DNA of 18,112 nt from Hyphomonadaceae bacterium (GTDB taxonomy: Bacteria > Pseudomonadota > Alphaproteobacteria > Caulobacterales > Hyphomonadaceae), in assembly GCA_030696545.1 (NCBI GenBank), contig JAUYSA010000239.1, positions 1 to 18,112 of the forward strand, read 5' to 3'. This document shows positions 1-6,490 of this stretch, in pieces. Every line of letters begins with the position of its first letter. The first letter of the stretch is position 1. The notes below the pieces were generated by a model, which did no database searches, was not told the DNA's origin, and saw only the letters and a program-made list of their open reading frames with translations. The position numbers were made by a program, and so were the translations under genes.

Positions 1-87
1 CGCTAGGTGATTGAAATCACGCGGGAAGAATTTTCGCTGTCCTACGAATTCGATATCGCTCCATCCCCCAAACTCGACATCACTCAC

Positions 88-239
88 CGTCATTCCCGCC
101 GTAGCGAAGCGTCCTTCGACAGGCTCAGGATGAGGGAGCGGGAACCTAGGAGCCACGTTCGCCGCCCCTGGGTTCCGGCTCACGCGCTTCCGCCTTCGCT
201 GCGCTTCGGCGCGACAAGTTGCGCGTGTCCGGAATGACG
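88..239. repeat. Mosaic palindromic intergenic repeat
   Basis: The outer ends are a perfect 9-bp inverted repeat: CGTCATTCC at 88-96 and GGAATGACG at 231-239. Inside lie a second, imperfect inverted pair (GGAACCTAG near 141-149 against CTGGGTTCC near 169-177) and the segment TCCTTCGACAGGCTCAGGAT at 112-131. From memory, that last string is a common core of dispersed intergenic repeats in alphaproteobacteria. Translating through it gives low-complexity arginine-rich peptide, as expected for a repeat and not a gene. It lies beyond the terminator of the cytochrome gene. Element boundaries are inferred from the inverted ends only. Confidence 0.7.
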
Positions 240-268
240 ATTGGGGCGCCGGGTGGAGGGGCGATGTG

Positions 269-296
269 AAAACGGCGGGCCTTGAGGGGCCCGCCG
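269..296 (-). terminator. Rho-independent terminator of the cytochrome c gene
   Basis: A 9-bp perfect GC-rich stem (273-281 with 288-296) encloses a 6-nt loop (282-287). Read on the minus strand it is followed by TTTT (269-272). It starts about 30 bases beyond the stop codon of the minus-strand cytochrome gene, which is the expected place for its terminator. A short run of T (298-300) also follows the stem on the plus strand, so weak bidirectional activity is possible. Confidence 0.8.
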
Positions 297-326
297 GTTT
301 GGAAAGATCGCAGAGAGAAAGAAAGC

Positions 327-644
327 CTACTCGGCTTTCACTTCCGGCAGGCTGCCGCTGGCGGGCAGGGATTTCTTGGTGAGGAAGACGGCGATGTTGC
401 GCTTGTCTTCGTCCGTCAGGCCGCCGACGACGCCGGCCATCATCGGCACGGGCGTGTTGAGCGAGTCGATGATCTTCTGGTTGTCGAGCGCGGCGAGCTT
501 CTCGATCAGCGGGGCGTTGGCCATGCCGGTGGCGTGGCACATCTTGCAGCGGGCTTCGTAGATCGCGCCGCCTTCAGCCGGGCCGGCAAGCGCCGACGGG
601 GCCGCCAGAATGGCGAGGCCGAGAAAAGCAGCAGTCAGTCGCAT
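327..644 (-). CDS. Secreted class I c-type cytochrome
   Basis: This 105-residue protein begins with a signal peptide (MRLTAAFLGLAILAAPSALA, likely cleaved after residue 20). A mono-heme attachment motif follows, C33-K-M-C36-H37. A methionine pair at 68-69, in the stretch NTPVPMMAG, probably supplies the distal heme ligand. The C-terminal helix (LTDEDKRNIAVFLTKK) is typical of small class I or c5-like cytochromes. After export, heme would be attached in the periplasm and the protein would carry electrons, but the partner cannot be told from this window. The ATG is preceded by GGAGGG about five bases upstream, which supports the start. It is transcribed divergently from rnpB, alone on its strand, and ends at a clear terminator. 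The heme motif is certain; the physiological role is not. Confidence 0.92.
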   Translation of the reverse strand: MRLTAAFLGLAILAAPSALAGPAEGGAIYEARCKMCHATGMANAPLIEKLAALDNQKIIDSLNTPVPMMAGVVGGLTDEDKRNIAVFLTKKSLPASGSLPEVKAE

Positions 645-794
645 GGAAACCCTCCAGATGTCGCAACGCCAGCTTCTACTGATCTGAACCTGAACAGGCC
701 ATAACCAAGCGCAGTTATTGCTGACCTGCGGCGTTTAGGCCTCAGAAACGGGCGGAATCGCCCTTTCTACCGGGGAGTGATATGTCCCCCGCTC
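645..794. promoter_or_regulatory. Divergent promoter region between cytochrome c and rnpB
   Basis: This 150-base spacer must hold the promoters for the minus-strand cytochrome gene and for rnpB. No textbook -35/-10 pair can be fixed. A TGATAT hexamer at 778-783 lies about 12 bases before the rnpB 5' end and is a candidate -10. One GANTC site (GAATC, 755-759), the CcrM methylation target in many alphaproteobacteria, lies just upstream of it. The assignment rests on position. Confidence 0.35.
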
Positions 795-1207
795 GATCGG
801 GCGGCTGGGCGATCGCTGGTGGGGCAACTCACTGGAGGAAAGTCCGGGCTCCACGTAGGCAAGGCGGCGGATAACGTCCGCCCGGGGATGCGGGCAACTG
901 CAAACCCGAGGGATAGCGCCACAGAAAGCAAACCGCCCGGGACTCGTCCCGGGTAAGGGTGAAAGGGTGGGGTAAGAGCCCACCGCGTTCCTGGTGACAG
1001 GGATGGCAAGGCAAGCCCCGCCTGGAGCAAGACCGAATAGGGATGGGCGTCCCAGCGCAAGCTGGGACAGGCACGCCTTCGTGCTCCATCCGGGTTGGTC
1101 GCGCGAGGCGGTCCGCAAGGGCCGTCCCAGAGGAATGGTCGCCCATCTGCCTTGCCTTCTTTGAGGGCGAGGCGGGGGACAGAACCCGGCTTACAGGCCG
1201 CCTGATC
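795..1207 (+). ncRNA. rnpB: RNase P RNA, bacterial class A
   Basis: This is the catalytic RNA of ribonuclease P, which cuts the 5' leader from precursor tRNAs together with the RnpA protein. The conserved elements appear in order: GAGGAAAGTCCGGGCTC near 834-850, ACAGAAA near 921-927, AGAGGAATGGTCGCCC near 1130-1145, and GACAGAACCCGGCTTACAGG near 1178-1197. The P1 helix closes the molecule: 795-805 pairs with 1197-1207 along 11 positions, with one G-U pair. The length of about 413 nt fits an alphaproteobacterial class A RNA. The variable P12 region holds a hairpin (1049-1068) resembling a dispersed repeat. The gene lies directly upstream of mraZ. Both ends are set by the P1 pairing and may be off by a few bases. 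Confidence 0.97.
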
Positions 1208-1232
1208 GAGATTTACTCATTTGCTGTGGACA

Positions 1233-1279
1233 GGTGGGCGCGCAGCGCTCCACCGGCGAAACGCCAGCATTTGCTGGCG
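1233..1279. other. Two tandem hairpins after rnpB
   Basis: The first hairpin has arms 1233-1241 and 1245-1254 with one bulged base and a 3-nt loop. The second is a perfect inverted repeat, CGCCAGCA (1262-1269) and TGCTGGCG (1272-1279). Neither is followed by a T run, so they are not standard terminators. They could protect or help process the rnpB 3' end, or be remnants of palindromic repeats. A GANTC site (GAATC) begins on the last base of the second hairpin, at 1279-1283. Confidence 0.5.
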
Positions 1280-1312
1280 AATCCGCTGGGTCATTCACAC
1301 GTCGTAAACCAC

Positions 1313-1321
1313 TTATCCACA
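1313..1321 (+). promoter_or_regulatory. DnaA box
   Basis: TTATCCACA is a perfect match to the consensus DnaA box TTATNCACA. It lies 200 bases upstream of mraZ. A weaker copy in the opposite orientation (TGTGGACAG, 1225-1233, 7 of 9) sits nearby. A single strong box in a leader fits transcriptional control by DnaA better than an origin; no AT-rich unwinding element or box cluster is visible. Occupancy is inferred. Confidence 0.5.
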
Positions 1322-1381
1322 CCCCTGCAGATATAGCTCACCGATCTACCTGCTTTGTTCCGCAAGTCGGCGTCCAAATGG

Positions 1382-1396
1382 TTAACGCGACCCTAA
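1382..1396 (+). promoter_or_regulatory. CtrA-like binding site
   Basis: TTAA (1382-1385), seven bases, then CTAA (1393-1396) matches seven of the eight defined positions of the alphaproteobacterial CtrA box TTAA-N7-TTAA. It lies immediately upstream of the MraZ repeats. The second half-site overlaps an additional CCC triplet. CtrA is a cell-cycle response regulator that acts on division genes in Caulobacter. Whether this organism has CtrA cannot be seen here. Confidence 0.4.
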
Positions 1397-1399
1397 TGT

Positions 1400-1433
1400 C
1401 CCGTTGTTGCCCATGCCCTCCCATGGTATCCCC
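1400..1433 (-). promoter_or_regulatory. MraZ operator (10-bp spaced TGGG-type repeats)
   Basis: CCC triplets begin at 1400, 1410, 1420 and 1430, an exact 10-bp period. The two central units read CCCA, which is TGGG on the minus strand. This is the architecture described for MraZ binding in E. coli: short TGGGN direct repeats separated by about five bases upstream of mraZ. The array lies about 90 bases before the mraZ start, as expected for autoregulation. The outer units are degenerate (CCCG and CCCC). Confidence 0.65.
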
Positions 1434-1520
1434 TGAAACTCCACGGAGGGGGCTCCGAGGCAGTTCATTTTCAGGGTGCGCTGACCCACACGGGCGAGCG
1501 CCAAGCGGGCAATCAGGGGT

Positions 1521-2000
1521 ATGTTTCTCTCCTCTTTCGAGAGCAGCGTTGATGCAAAGAAGCGGGTTTCGATCCCCGCGCCTTTCCGCAAGTCACTTGG
1601 CGGCGAGGACAGCGTCTATCTGTGGCCGTCGCTGGACAAGGCCTGCATCGAGGGCGCGGGGATGCGCCTGATGGAAGGCTTCGAGGACTCCATGGCCGAT
1701 CTCGACCTGATGGACCCGCGCCGGTACGCGCTCGCGACCTACATCATGGGCGAGGCTAGGCCGTCGAAATTCGATGAAGGCGGGCGGATCGTGCTGGATG
1801 CGGAACTGCTGGCCAAGGCCGGCATCTCGGACAAGGCGAAGTTCGTGGGGCTCGGCGACCGTTTCCAGATCTGGGAGCCGTCGGCGTTCGAGGCGATGCG
1901 CGAAGAGATGCGCGCGCTGGCCCGCGAGAGCCTCGGGCTGCTGAAGGCGAAGCCGCGCCGCGCTGGCCATAATGGTCAGGATCGGACGGCCGCCGAATGA
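1521..2000 (+). CDS. mraZ: Transcriptional regulator MraZ
   Basis: MraZ is a DNA-binding regulator that sits first in dcw clusters and controls its own operon. The 159-residue product begins MFLSSFESSVDAKKRVSIPA, close to the family N-terminus. It contains both AbrB-like half-domains, each with the diagnostic motif: DAKKR at residues 11-15 (usually DAKGR) and DEGGRI at about 85-90. The canonical MFLS start fixes the ATG. The purine-rich AGGGG lies only one base before it, an unusually short spacing, so initiation may be weak. The stop overlaps the rsmH start as ATGA. The operator array at 1400-1433 is its probable binding site. The C-terminal tail after about residue 140 is basic and not part of the core fold. 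Confidence 0.96.
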   Translation: MFLSSFESSVDAKKRVSIPAPFRKSLGGEDSVYLWPSLDKACIEGAGMRLMEGFEDSMADLDLMDPRRYALATYIMGEARPSKFDEGGRIVLDAELLAKAGISDKAKFVGLGDRFQIWEPSAFEAMREEMRALARESLGLLKAKPRRAGHNGQDRTAAE

Positions 2001-3025
2001 GGGAGCTTGAACTCACCTCGCCTGTGACTTCAGGCCATGTGCCCGTCCTCATCGAGGAAGTGATCCATGCGCTCGCGCCGACGGATGGCGCGATCATGGT
2101 GGATGGCACTTATGGCGGTGGCGGCTATGCGCGTGCGGCGCTGGCGGTGGCGAACATCACGCTGATCGGGATCGATCGCGATCCCGAGGCGATGGAGCGG
2201 GCATGGGCCCACGCTGGCAAGGACCCGAGGCTTGTTCCGGCGCCGGGACGCTTTGGCGAGCTTGAGGCGATCGTCCATGCAGCGGGTCGGGGCGACAAGG
2301 TTGACGGCGTGATGCTGGATCTTGGCGTGTCGTCCTTCCAGATCGACGAGGCAGGGCGCGGCTTCTCCTTCATGCGCGATGGTCCGCTGGACATGCGGAT
2401 GGAGAAGAAAGGTCCGAGCGCGGCCGACGCGGTGAACCATCTCACCGAGGGCGAGCTGGCGGACATCTTCCATATTCTCGGCGAGGAGCCAGCGGCGCGG
2501 CGCGTGGCGCGCGGGATCGTGTATCGCCGGAAGATACAGAAATTCCAGACGACGCTGGAACTGGCGGAGTGCATCGAGCGCTCGTTGGGCGGGCGGCGTG
2601 GCAAGCCGACGCATCCGGCGACGCGCTGTTTCCAGGCGCTCCGGATGTGGGTGAATGACGAGACAGGCGAGCTGGTGCGCTCGCTGGCCGCGGCCGAGCG
2701 TGTGCTGAAACCCGGCGGGCGGCTGGTTGTCGTAACCTTCCATTCAATCGAAGACCGCATCGTGAAGCTGTTCTTGCGAGCAAGATCGGGCAACGAGCCG
2801 GGCGCGTCGCGGCACCTGCCGGGAGCGCCCAAGGGCAAGACGCCGACATTCGAGGTGTTGCAGCGCAAGGCCATCGAGCCGGGCGAAGCAGAACTCGAAG
2901 CCAATCCGCGGTCTCGGTCGGCGCGCTTGCGCTGGGCGCTGCGGACCGAAGCGCCGTCGTGGGACGCTCCTCCGGACGAGGGGTTCCGCCTGCCGGGGCT
3001 GAAACAGCTTGAAGGAGTTGCGTGA
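1997..3025 (+). CDS. rsmH: 16S rRNA (cytosine1402-N4)-methyltransferase
   Basis: RsmH (MraW) transfers a methyl group from S-adenosylmethionine to N4 of C1402 in the decoding centre of 16S rRNA. The 342-residue protein shows the family N-terminal GHVPVL (13-18), the SAM-binding loop VDGTYGGGGYARA (about 35-47) and the acidic IGIDRDP that ends the second strand. It also has LDLGVSSFQIDEAGRGFSF, RDGPLDMRM and the C-terminal VTFHSIEDRIVK with SRSARLRWA. Together these cover the full family. The ATG overlaps the mraZ stop by four bases and no strong ribosome site precedes it, so translation is probably coupled. The gene ends one base into the ftsL start. The acidic and proline-rich C-terminal 20 residues are variable in the family. 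Confidence 0.97.
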   Translation: MRELELTSPVTSGHVPVLIEEVIHALAPTDGAIMVDGTYGGGGYARAALAVANITLIGIDRDPEAMERAWAHAGKDPRLVPAPGRFGELEAIVHAAGRGDKVDGVMLDLGVSSFQIDEAGRGFSFMRDGPLDMRMEKKGPSAADAVNHLTEGELADIFHILGEEPAARRVARGIVYRRKIQKFQTTLELAECIERSLGGRRGKPTHPATRCFQALRMWVNDETGELVRSLAAAERVLKPGGRLVVVTFHSIEDRIVKLFLRARSGNEPGASRHLPGAPKGKTPTFEVLQRKAIEPGEAELEANPRSRSARLRWALRTEAPSWDAPPDEGFRLPGLKQLEGVA

Positions 3026-3396
3026 TGCGTAAGCTTGCGATCATCGGCGCAGTCATCGTGGTCGTGCTGGCCGTGGCGGTCTATCGCGCCAAGCTGGGCG
3101 CGGAGGAAACGCAGGGCGAGATCGATCTGTTGACGGCTGAGGCGTCTGCGATCGGCAAGGACATCGCCGTGATGAAGGCGGAGGAAGCCTATCTGACCCG
3201 GCCCGAGCGCATCGCGCCGATCGCGCGTCAGCAGCTGGGACTCGAGCAGGCGCAGCCGGATCAATACACCGCTAGCGAAGCGCTGTCGCGTCGGCTGGGC
3301 GAAGAGCGGCTGACATTGCCAGCGCCCGCGCCGGCAGAGGATGCATCGCCTACGTCTGCGCCCCTGAAATCGAATGAGGTGAAGCCTCAGCAATGA
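3025..3396 (+). CDS. ftsL: Cell division protein FtsL
   Basis: FtsL is a small bitopic inner-membrane protein of the divisome that, with FtsB and FtsQ, activates the FtsW-FtsI synthase. From ATG 3025 the product is 123 residues. It has a short cytoplasmic end (MRK), one membrane segment (about residues 4-20, IIGAVIVVVLAVAVY), and then a periplasmic region rich in charged residues and alanine with coiled-coil character to about residue 60. LTRPERIAPIARQQLGL resembles the conserved C-terminal FtsL motif. A GTG at 3022 is also in frame, but GGAG (3014-3017) is better spaced from ATG 3025. Sequence conservation in FtsL is low, so the call leans partly on its place between rsmH and ftsI. The C-terminal 45 residues are proline- and alanine-rich. 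Confidence 0.9.
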   Translation: MRKLAIIGAVIVVVLAVAVYRAKLGAEETQGEIDLLTAEASAIGKDIAVMKAEEAYLTRPERIAPIARQQLGLEQAQPDQYTASEALSRRLGEERLTLPAPAPAEDASPTSAPLKSNEVKPQQ

Positions 3397-5045
3397 TGTC
3401 GTTCGACCGCCCTCAAGAGGACGTCTGGGGTCCACGCCGCGCTCGCATTGTTGCGGGCGTTCTGGCTGTGGTCTTCACCGTTATCGTCGGGCGGTCTGCG
3501 TATGTTGCGTTCAACGGGCCGGAGCAGGCGGCTTCGGGGATGCGCTCGGCTGCGGTGGCGGCGACGCGGCGGGCGGACATTGTCGATCGCAAGGGCGAGC
3601 TGCTGGCGACGACCGTGCCGGGCTGGTCGCTGGCGGCGAATCCGAGCGCGATCTGGGATGCGGGCGAGGTGGCGAGCGGTCTCAAGAGCGTGCTGCCGAA
3701 GCTCGACCTGATCGGGCTGACGGCGCAGCTGTCGGATCGCAAGCGGCAGTTCGTGTGGGTACAGCGCGGACTGACGCAGGAAGAGAAGGACGCGGTGTTC
3801 GGCCTTGGCGTCGAGGGGCTGCAATTTGTGGAGGAGGCGCGGCGCGTCTATCCGCGTGGGCGGCTGGCGGGGCATTTCCTTGGCTACACCAATATCGATG
3901 GCGACGGGCTGGAAGGCTCGGAGCTGGCGTTCGATGCGCAGCTGAAGCAGGGCGGCGAGCCGCTGAAGCTGACGCTGGATGCGAGCGTGCAGTTCGTCGT
4001 CGAGGAGGAGCTGGAGAAGGCCTACGCCGATTTCGACATGAAGGGTGGGGTGGGGATTGTCGTCGATACGCATAGCGGCGCTGTGCGGGCGGTGGCGTCG
4101 TGGCCGGCGATCGATCCGAACCGGCGCGGGGATTTCAGCGCGGACATGCGCTCCAATCGCGCGCTCAATTCGCGGTTCGAGCTGGGCTCGATCTACAAGC
4201 CGCTGACGGTGGCGGCGGCGATGGATGCGGGCGTGCTGACGCCGCAGGACAGGTTTGACGTTTCGGCGCCGGTGAAGATCGGTGCGGCGCTGGTGAAAGA
4301 TCCGCATCCGCTGCCGAATGCGAAGTCCGTAAGCGCTGCTGATATTCTCGCGCACTCGTCCAACATCGGGACCGCGCTGATTGCGCAGCGGATGGGCGTC
4401 GAACGGCAGCAGGATTTCCTGCGCAGCGTTCACCTGCTCGGCGGGCAGAGCCATGTCGGGCCGCAGACCGCCTCGCCGCTGACGCCGGAAGTGTGGGATG
4501 CGACGGCTATGGCGACGGTCAGCTATGGCCACGGTATCTCGGTGAGCCCGCTGGCGTTCGCGATGACGTACACGGCGTTCGGCAATGGCGGGAATTATGT
4601 CTCGCCTGTGTTCGTCGAGCCGGTGGATGCGGCGCAGGTCGACAAGAGCCAAGTTATGTCGGCCGATACGGCGAACACGGTTCTGGGCATGCTGCGTGAA
4701 GTGGTGACACGCGGTTCGGGCAAGAATGCCGACGCGCAGGGCTATGAAGTTGCGGGCAAGACCGGCACGGCGGAAAAACCAGGCCCGGATGGGTATGATC
4801 CCAACAAGAACATCACATCGTTCGCCGCCGTTTTCCCGGCGTCCCGCCCTCAATTTGTCGTCCTTGTTGTTCTCGATGAAGCCCAGCCCAGAACAGGCGA
4901 CCAACGCACGGCCTCTTTCACGGCGGCCACGATCGCAGGGAAAGTGATCGCGCGTGCGGCGCCGCTTCTGGACTTGCGGCCAGTGCTGACGGCTTCCACG
5001 GTGGAGGCAGCCAGCCTGCGCGTTTCGGAGGCGACTACGCCATGA
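3393..5045 (+). CDS. ftsI: Septal peptidoglycan transpeptidase FtsI (PBP3)
   Basis: FtsI is the class B penicillin-binding protein that crosslinks septal peptidoglycan in complex with FtsW. The 550-residue product has a membrane anchor at about residues 18-38. A dimerisation/pedestal domain (about 60-200) includes RRADIVDRKGELLA and RRVYPRGRLAGHFLGY. The transpeptidase domain carries all three active-site motifs: S266-I-Y-K269 with the nucleophilic serine, S322-S-N324, and K456-T-G458. It overlaps ftsL by ATGA, with GAGGTGA about 11 bases upstream of ATG 3393; a second in-frame ATG lies at 3396. The length is slightly below that of E. coli FtsI (588). Nothing suggests loss of activity. Confidence 0.98.
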   Translation: MMSFDRPQEDVWGPRRARIVAGVLAVVFTVIVGRSAYVAFNGPEQAASGMRSAAVAATRRADIVDRKGELLATTVPGWSLAANPSAIWDAGEVASGLKSVLPKLDLIGLTAQLSDRKRQFVWVQRGLTQEEKDAVFGLGVEGLQFVEEARRVYPRGRLAGHFLGYTNIDGDGLEGSELAFDAQLKQGGEPLKLTLDASVQFVVEEELEKAYADFDMKGGVGIVVDTHSGAVRAVASWPAIDPNRRGDFSADMRSNRALNSRFELGSIYKPLTVAAAMDAGVLTPQDRFDVSAPVKIGAALVKDPHPLPNAKSVSAADILAHSSNIGTALIAQRMGVERQQDFLRSVHLLGGQSHVGPQTASPLTPEVWDATAMATVSYGHGISVSPLAFAMTYTAFGNGGNYVSPVFVEPVDAAQVDKSQVMSADTANTVLGMLREVVTRGSGKNADAQGYEVAGKTGTAEKPGPDGYDPNKNITSFAAVFPASRPQFVVLVVLDEAQPRTGDQRTASFTAATIAGKVIARAAPLLDLRPVLTASTVEAASLRVSEATTP

Positions 5046-6490
5046 AACTCGACCAGCTCTTTGCGGGCGCTCCCTCCATCGACATCACGGGCATCACTGC
5101 GGACAGCCGCAAGGTGAAGCCCGGCTTCCTTTTCGCCGCCATGCAGGGCGGCGCGAAAGATGGGCGCGATTATATCGACGGCGCAATCAAGGCTGGCGCG
5201 GTCGCCGTGCTGACTGACAATCGCGCGGGCGAGTGGAGTGTGCCGGCGGTGAAATCCATCGAGCCGCGTCTTGCGCTCGCGACGGCCGCAGCTGCTTTCT
5301 ATACGCGGCAGCCGGCAACGATTGCTGCGGTGACGGGCACGAACGGCAAGAGTTCGACGGTCGATTTCCTGCGCCAGATCTGGGCCCATATGGGCCGCAA
5401 GGCCGCGTCGATGGGAACGCTCGGCGCGATCGGGCCTTCTGGCTCAATCGATCTTGGCCATACGACGCCGGACCCGGTGATGATCCACGATACGCTGGAC
5501 AGGCTGGCGGCTGAAGGCGTGACGTACGCGGCGATGGAGGCCTCCAGCCATGGTCTCGCGCAGTATCGCCTGCATGGCGTGAAGCTGGCGGCAGGCGCGT
5601 TCACGAACCTGACGCAGGACCATCTCGACTACCACGCAGACTTCAACGACTACCGCCAGGCCAAGATGAAGCTGTTCTCTGAACTGCTTCCGAAGGGCGC
5701 GCCTGCGGTGATCAATGCCGACAGCCCGGAGCTGGAAGCGTTCGAGGCTGCGGCGAAGGCTGCGGGCCTCAAGCCGTTCACGGTGGGCTGGCGCGGGCGC
5801 GACCTGCGTATCGCGGAGGCTCTGCCACGCGGCACGGGGCAGGACCTCGTGATCCAGTGGGGCGAGGGGCCGAGCGCGGGCAATGAGCGCAAGGTTCACC
5901 TGCCGCTGATCGGAGAATTCCAGGCGCTGAATGCTCTGTGCGCCGCGGGTATCGCGATGGCGCTGGGCGATGATGTGAACAAGGTGCTCGACGGGCTTGA
6001 GGTTCTGACCGGCGTGCATGGGCGGCTTGAGCTGGTCGGGCAGACGGCGGCCAAGGCGCCGGTGTTTGTCGACTACGCGCACACGCCGGATGGTCTCAAT
6101 GTGCTGCTGCGGGCGGCGCGCCCGCATGTGCGCGGCAAGCTGATCGTGGTGTTCGGCTGCGGTGGCGATCGCGATGCGACCAAGCGGCCGATCATGGGCG
6201 ATGTGGCGCGGCGGCTGGCCGACGAGGTGATTATTACAGACGACAATCCGCGTTCGGAGGAGCCTGCGAAGATCCGCGCGGCCATCCGCAATGGCGCGCC
6301 GGAAGCGAGCGAGATCGGTGATCGCGCGGCGGCTATCAATGAGGGCGTGCGGCGTCTGAAAGCTGGCGACGCGTTGCTGATCGCGGGCAAGGGCCATGAG
6401 ACCGGGCAGATCGTGAAGGGTGTCACGATCCCGTTTTCGGATTTTGATGTTGCGCGCGCGGCGCTGAAGGATGTGGGAGGAACATCGTGA
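5042..6490 (+). CDS. murE: UDP-MurNAc-tripeptide synthetase (meso-DAP adding)
   Basis: MurE adds the third stem-peptide residue to UDP-MurNAc-L-Ala-D-Glu using ATP, in the cytoplasm. The 482-residue protein has the N-terminal UDP-binding domain (ITADSRKVKPGFLFAAMQG at about 18-36), the Mur-ligase P-loop TGTNGKSS (98-105) and HTTPDP. These are followed by LTQDHLDYH with the carbamylated-lysine region, and a C-terminal domain containing D401-N-P-R404. DNPR is the known signature of ligases that use meso-diaminopimelate and not L-lysine. The ATG overlaps the ftsI stop (ATGA) with GGAGG about ten bases upstream. The 3' end carries GGGAGG (6475-6480) followed by a GTG that overlaps the stop, the start of a repeat-bearing frame leading to murF. 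Confidence 0.98.
   Translation: MKLDQLFAGAPSIDITGITADSRKVKPGFLFAAMQGGAKDGRDYIDGAIKAGAVAVLTDNRAGEWSVPAVKSIEPRLALATAAAAFYTRQPATIAAVTGTNGKSSTVDFLRQIWAHMGRKAASMGTLGAIGPSGSIDLGHTTPDPVMIHDTLDRLAAEGVTYAAMEASSHGLAQYRLHGVKLAAGAFTNLTQDHLDYHADFNDYRQAKMKLFSELLPKGAPAVINADSPELEAFEAAAKAAGLKPFTVGWRGRDLRIAEALPRGTGQDLVIQWGEGPSAGNERKVHLPLIGEFQALNALCAAGIAMALGDDVNKVLDGLEVLTGVHGRLELVGQTAAKAPVFVDYAHTPDGLNVLLRAARPHVRGKLIVVFGCGGDRDATKRPIMGDVARRLADEVIITDDNPRSEEPAKIRAAIRNGAPEASEIGDRAAAINEGVRRLKAGDALLIAGKGHETGQIVKGVTIPFSDFDVARAALKDVGGTS

Noticed and set aside
7..237. Open frame at the left edge
   Set aside because: Begins with GTG straight after an in-frame TAG (4-6), and most of it is a translated mosaic repeat. The TAG may end a gene to the left, but nothing of it is visible.
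735..1118. Minus-strand frame across rnpB
   Set aside because: Overlaps a clearly recognisable structural RNA and has no coding features.
1262..1279. Perfect inverted repeat as rnpB terminator
   Set aside because: No T run follows on either strand; kept only as an unexplained hairpin.
1322..1400. Sigma-70 promoter for mraZ
   Set aside because: TATAGC (1332-1337), GTTAAC (1381-1386) and CTAATG (1393-1398) are weak -10 candidates, but none has a convincing -35 at 16-18 bases.
1208..1400. Replication origin near the DnaA box
   Set aside because: Only one perfect box, no AT-rich unwinding region, and neighbouring genes are not the usual origin genes.
2125..3435. Long open frame on the minus strand opposite rsmH and ftsL
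   Set aside because: It lies wholly opposite well-supported genes, its translation is arginine- and serine-rich, and no family motif is visible. Such frames are common in GC-rich genes.
3387..4904. 505-codon minus-strand frame opposite ftsI
   Set aside because: Shadow of ftsI caused by codon bias. The product is rich in R, H and Q with no domain features.
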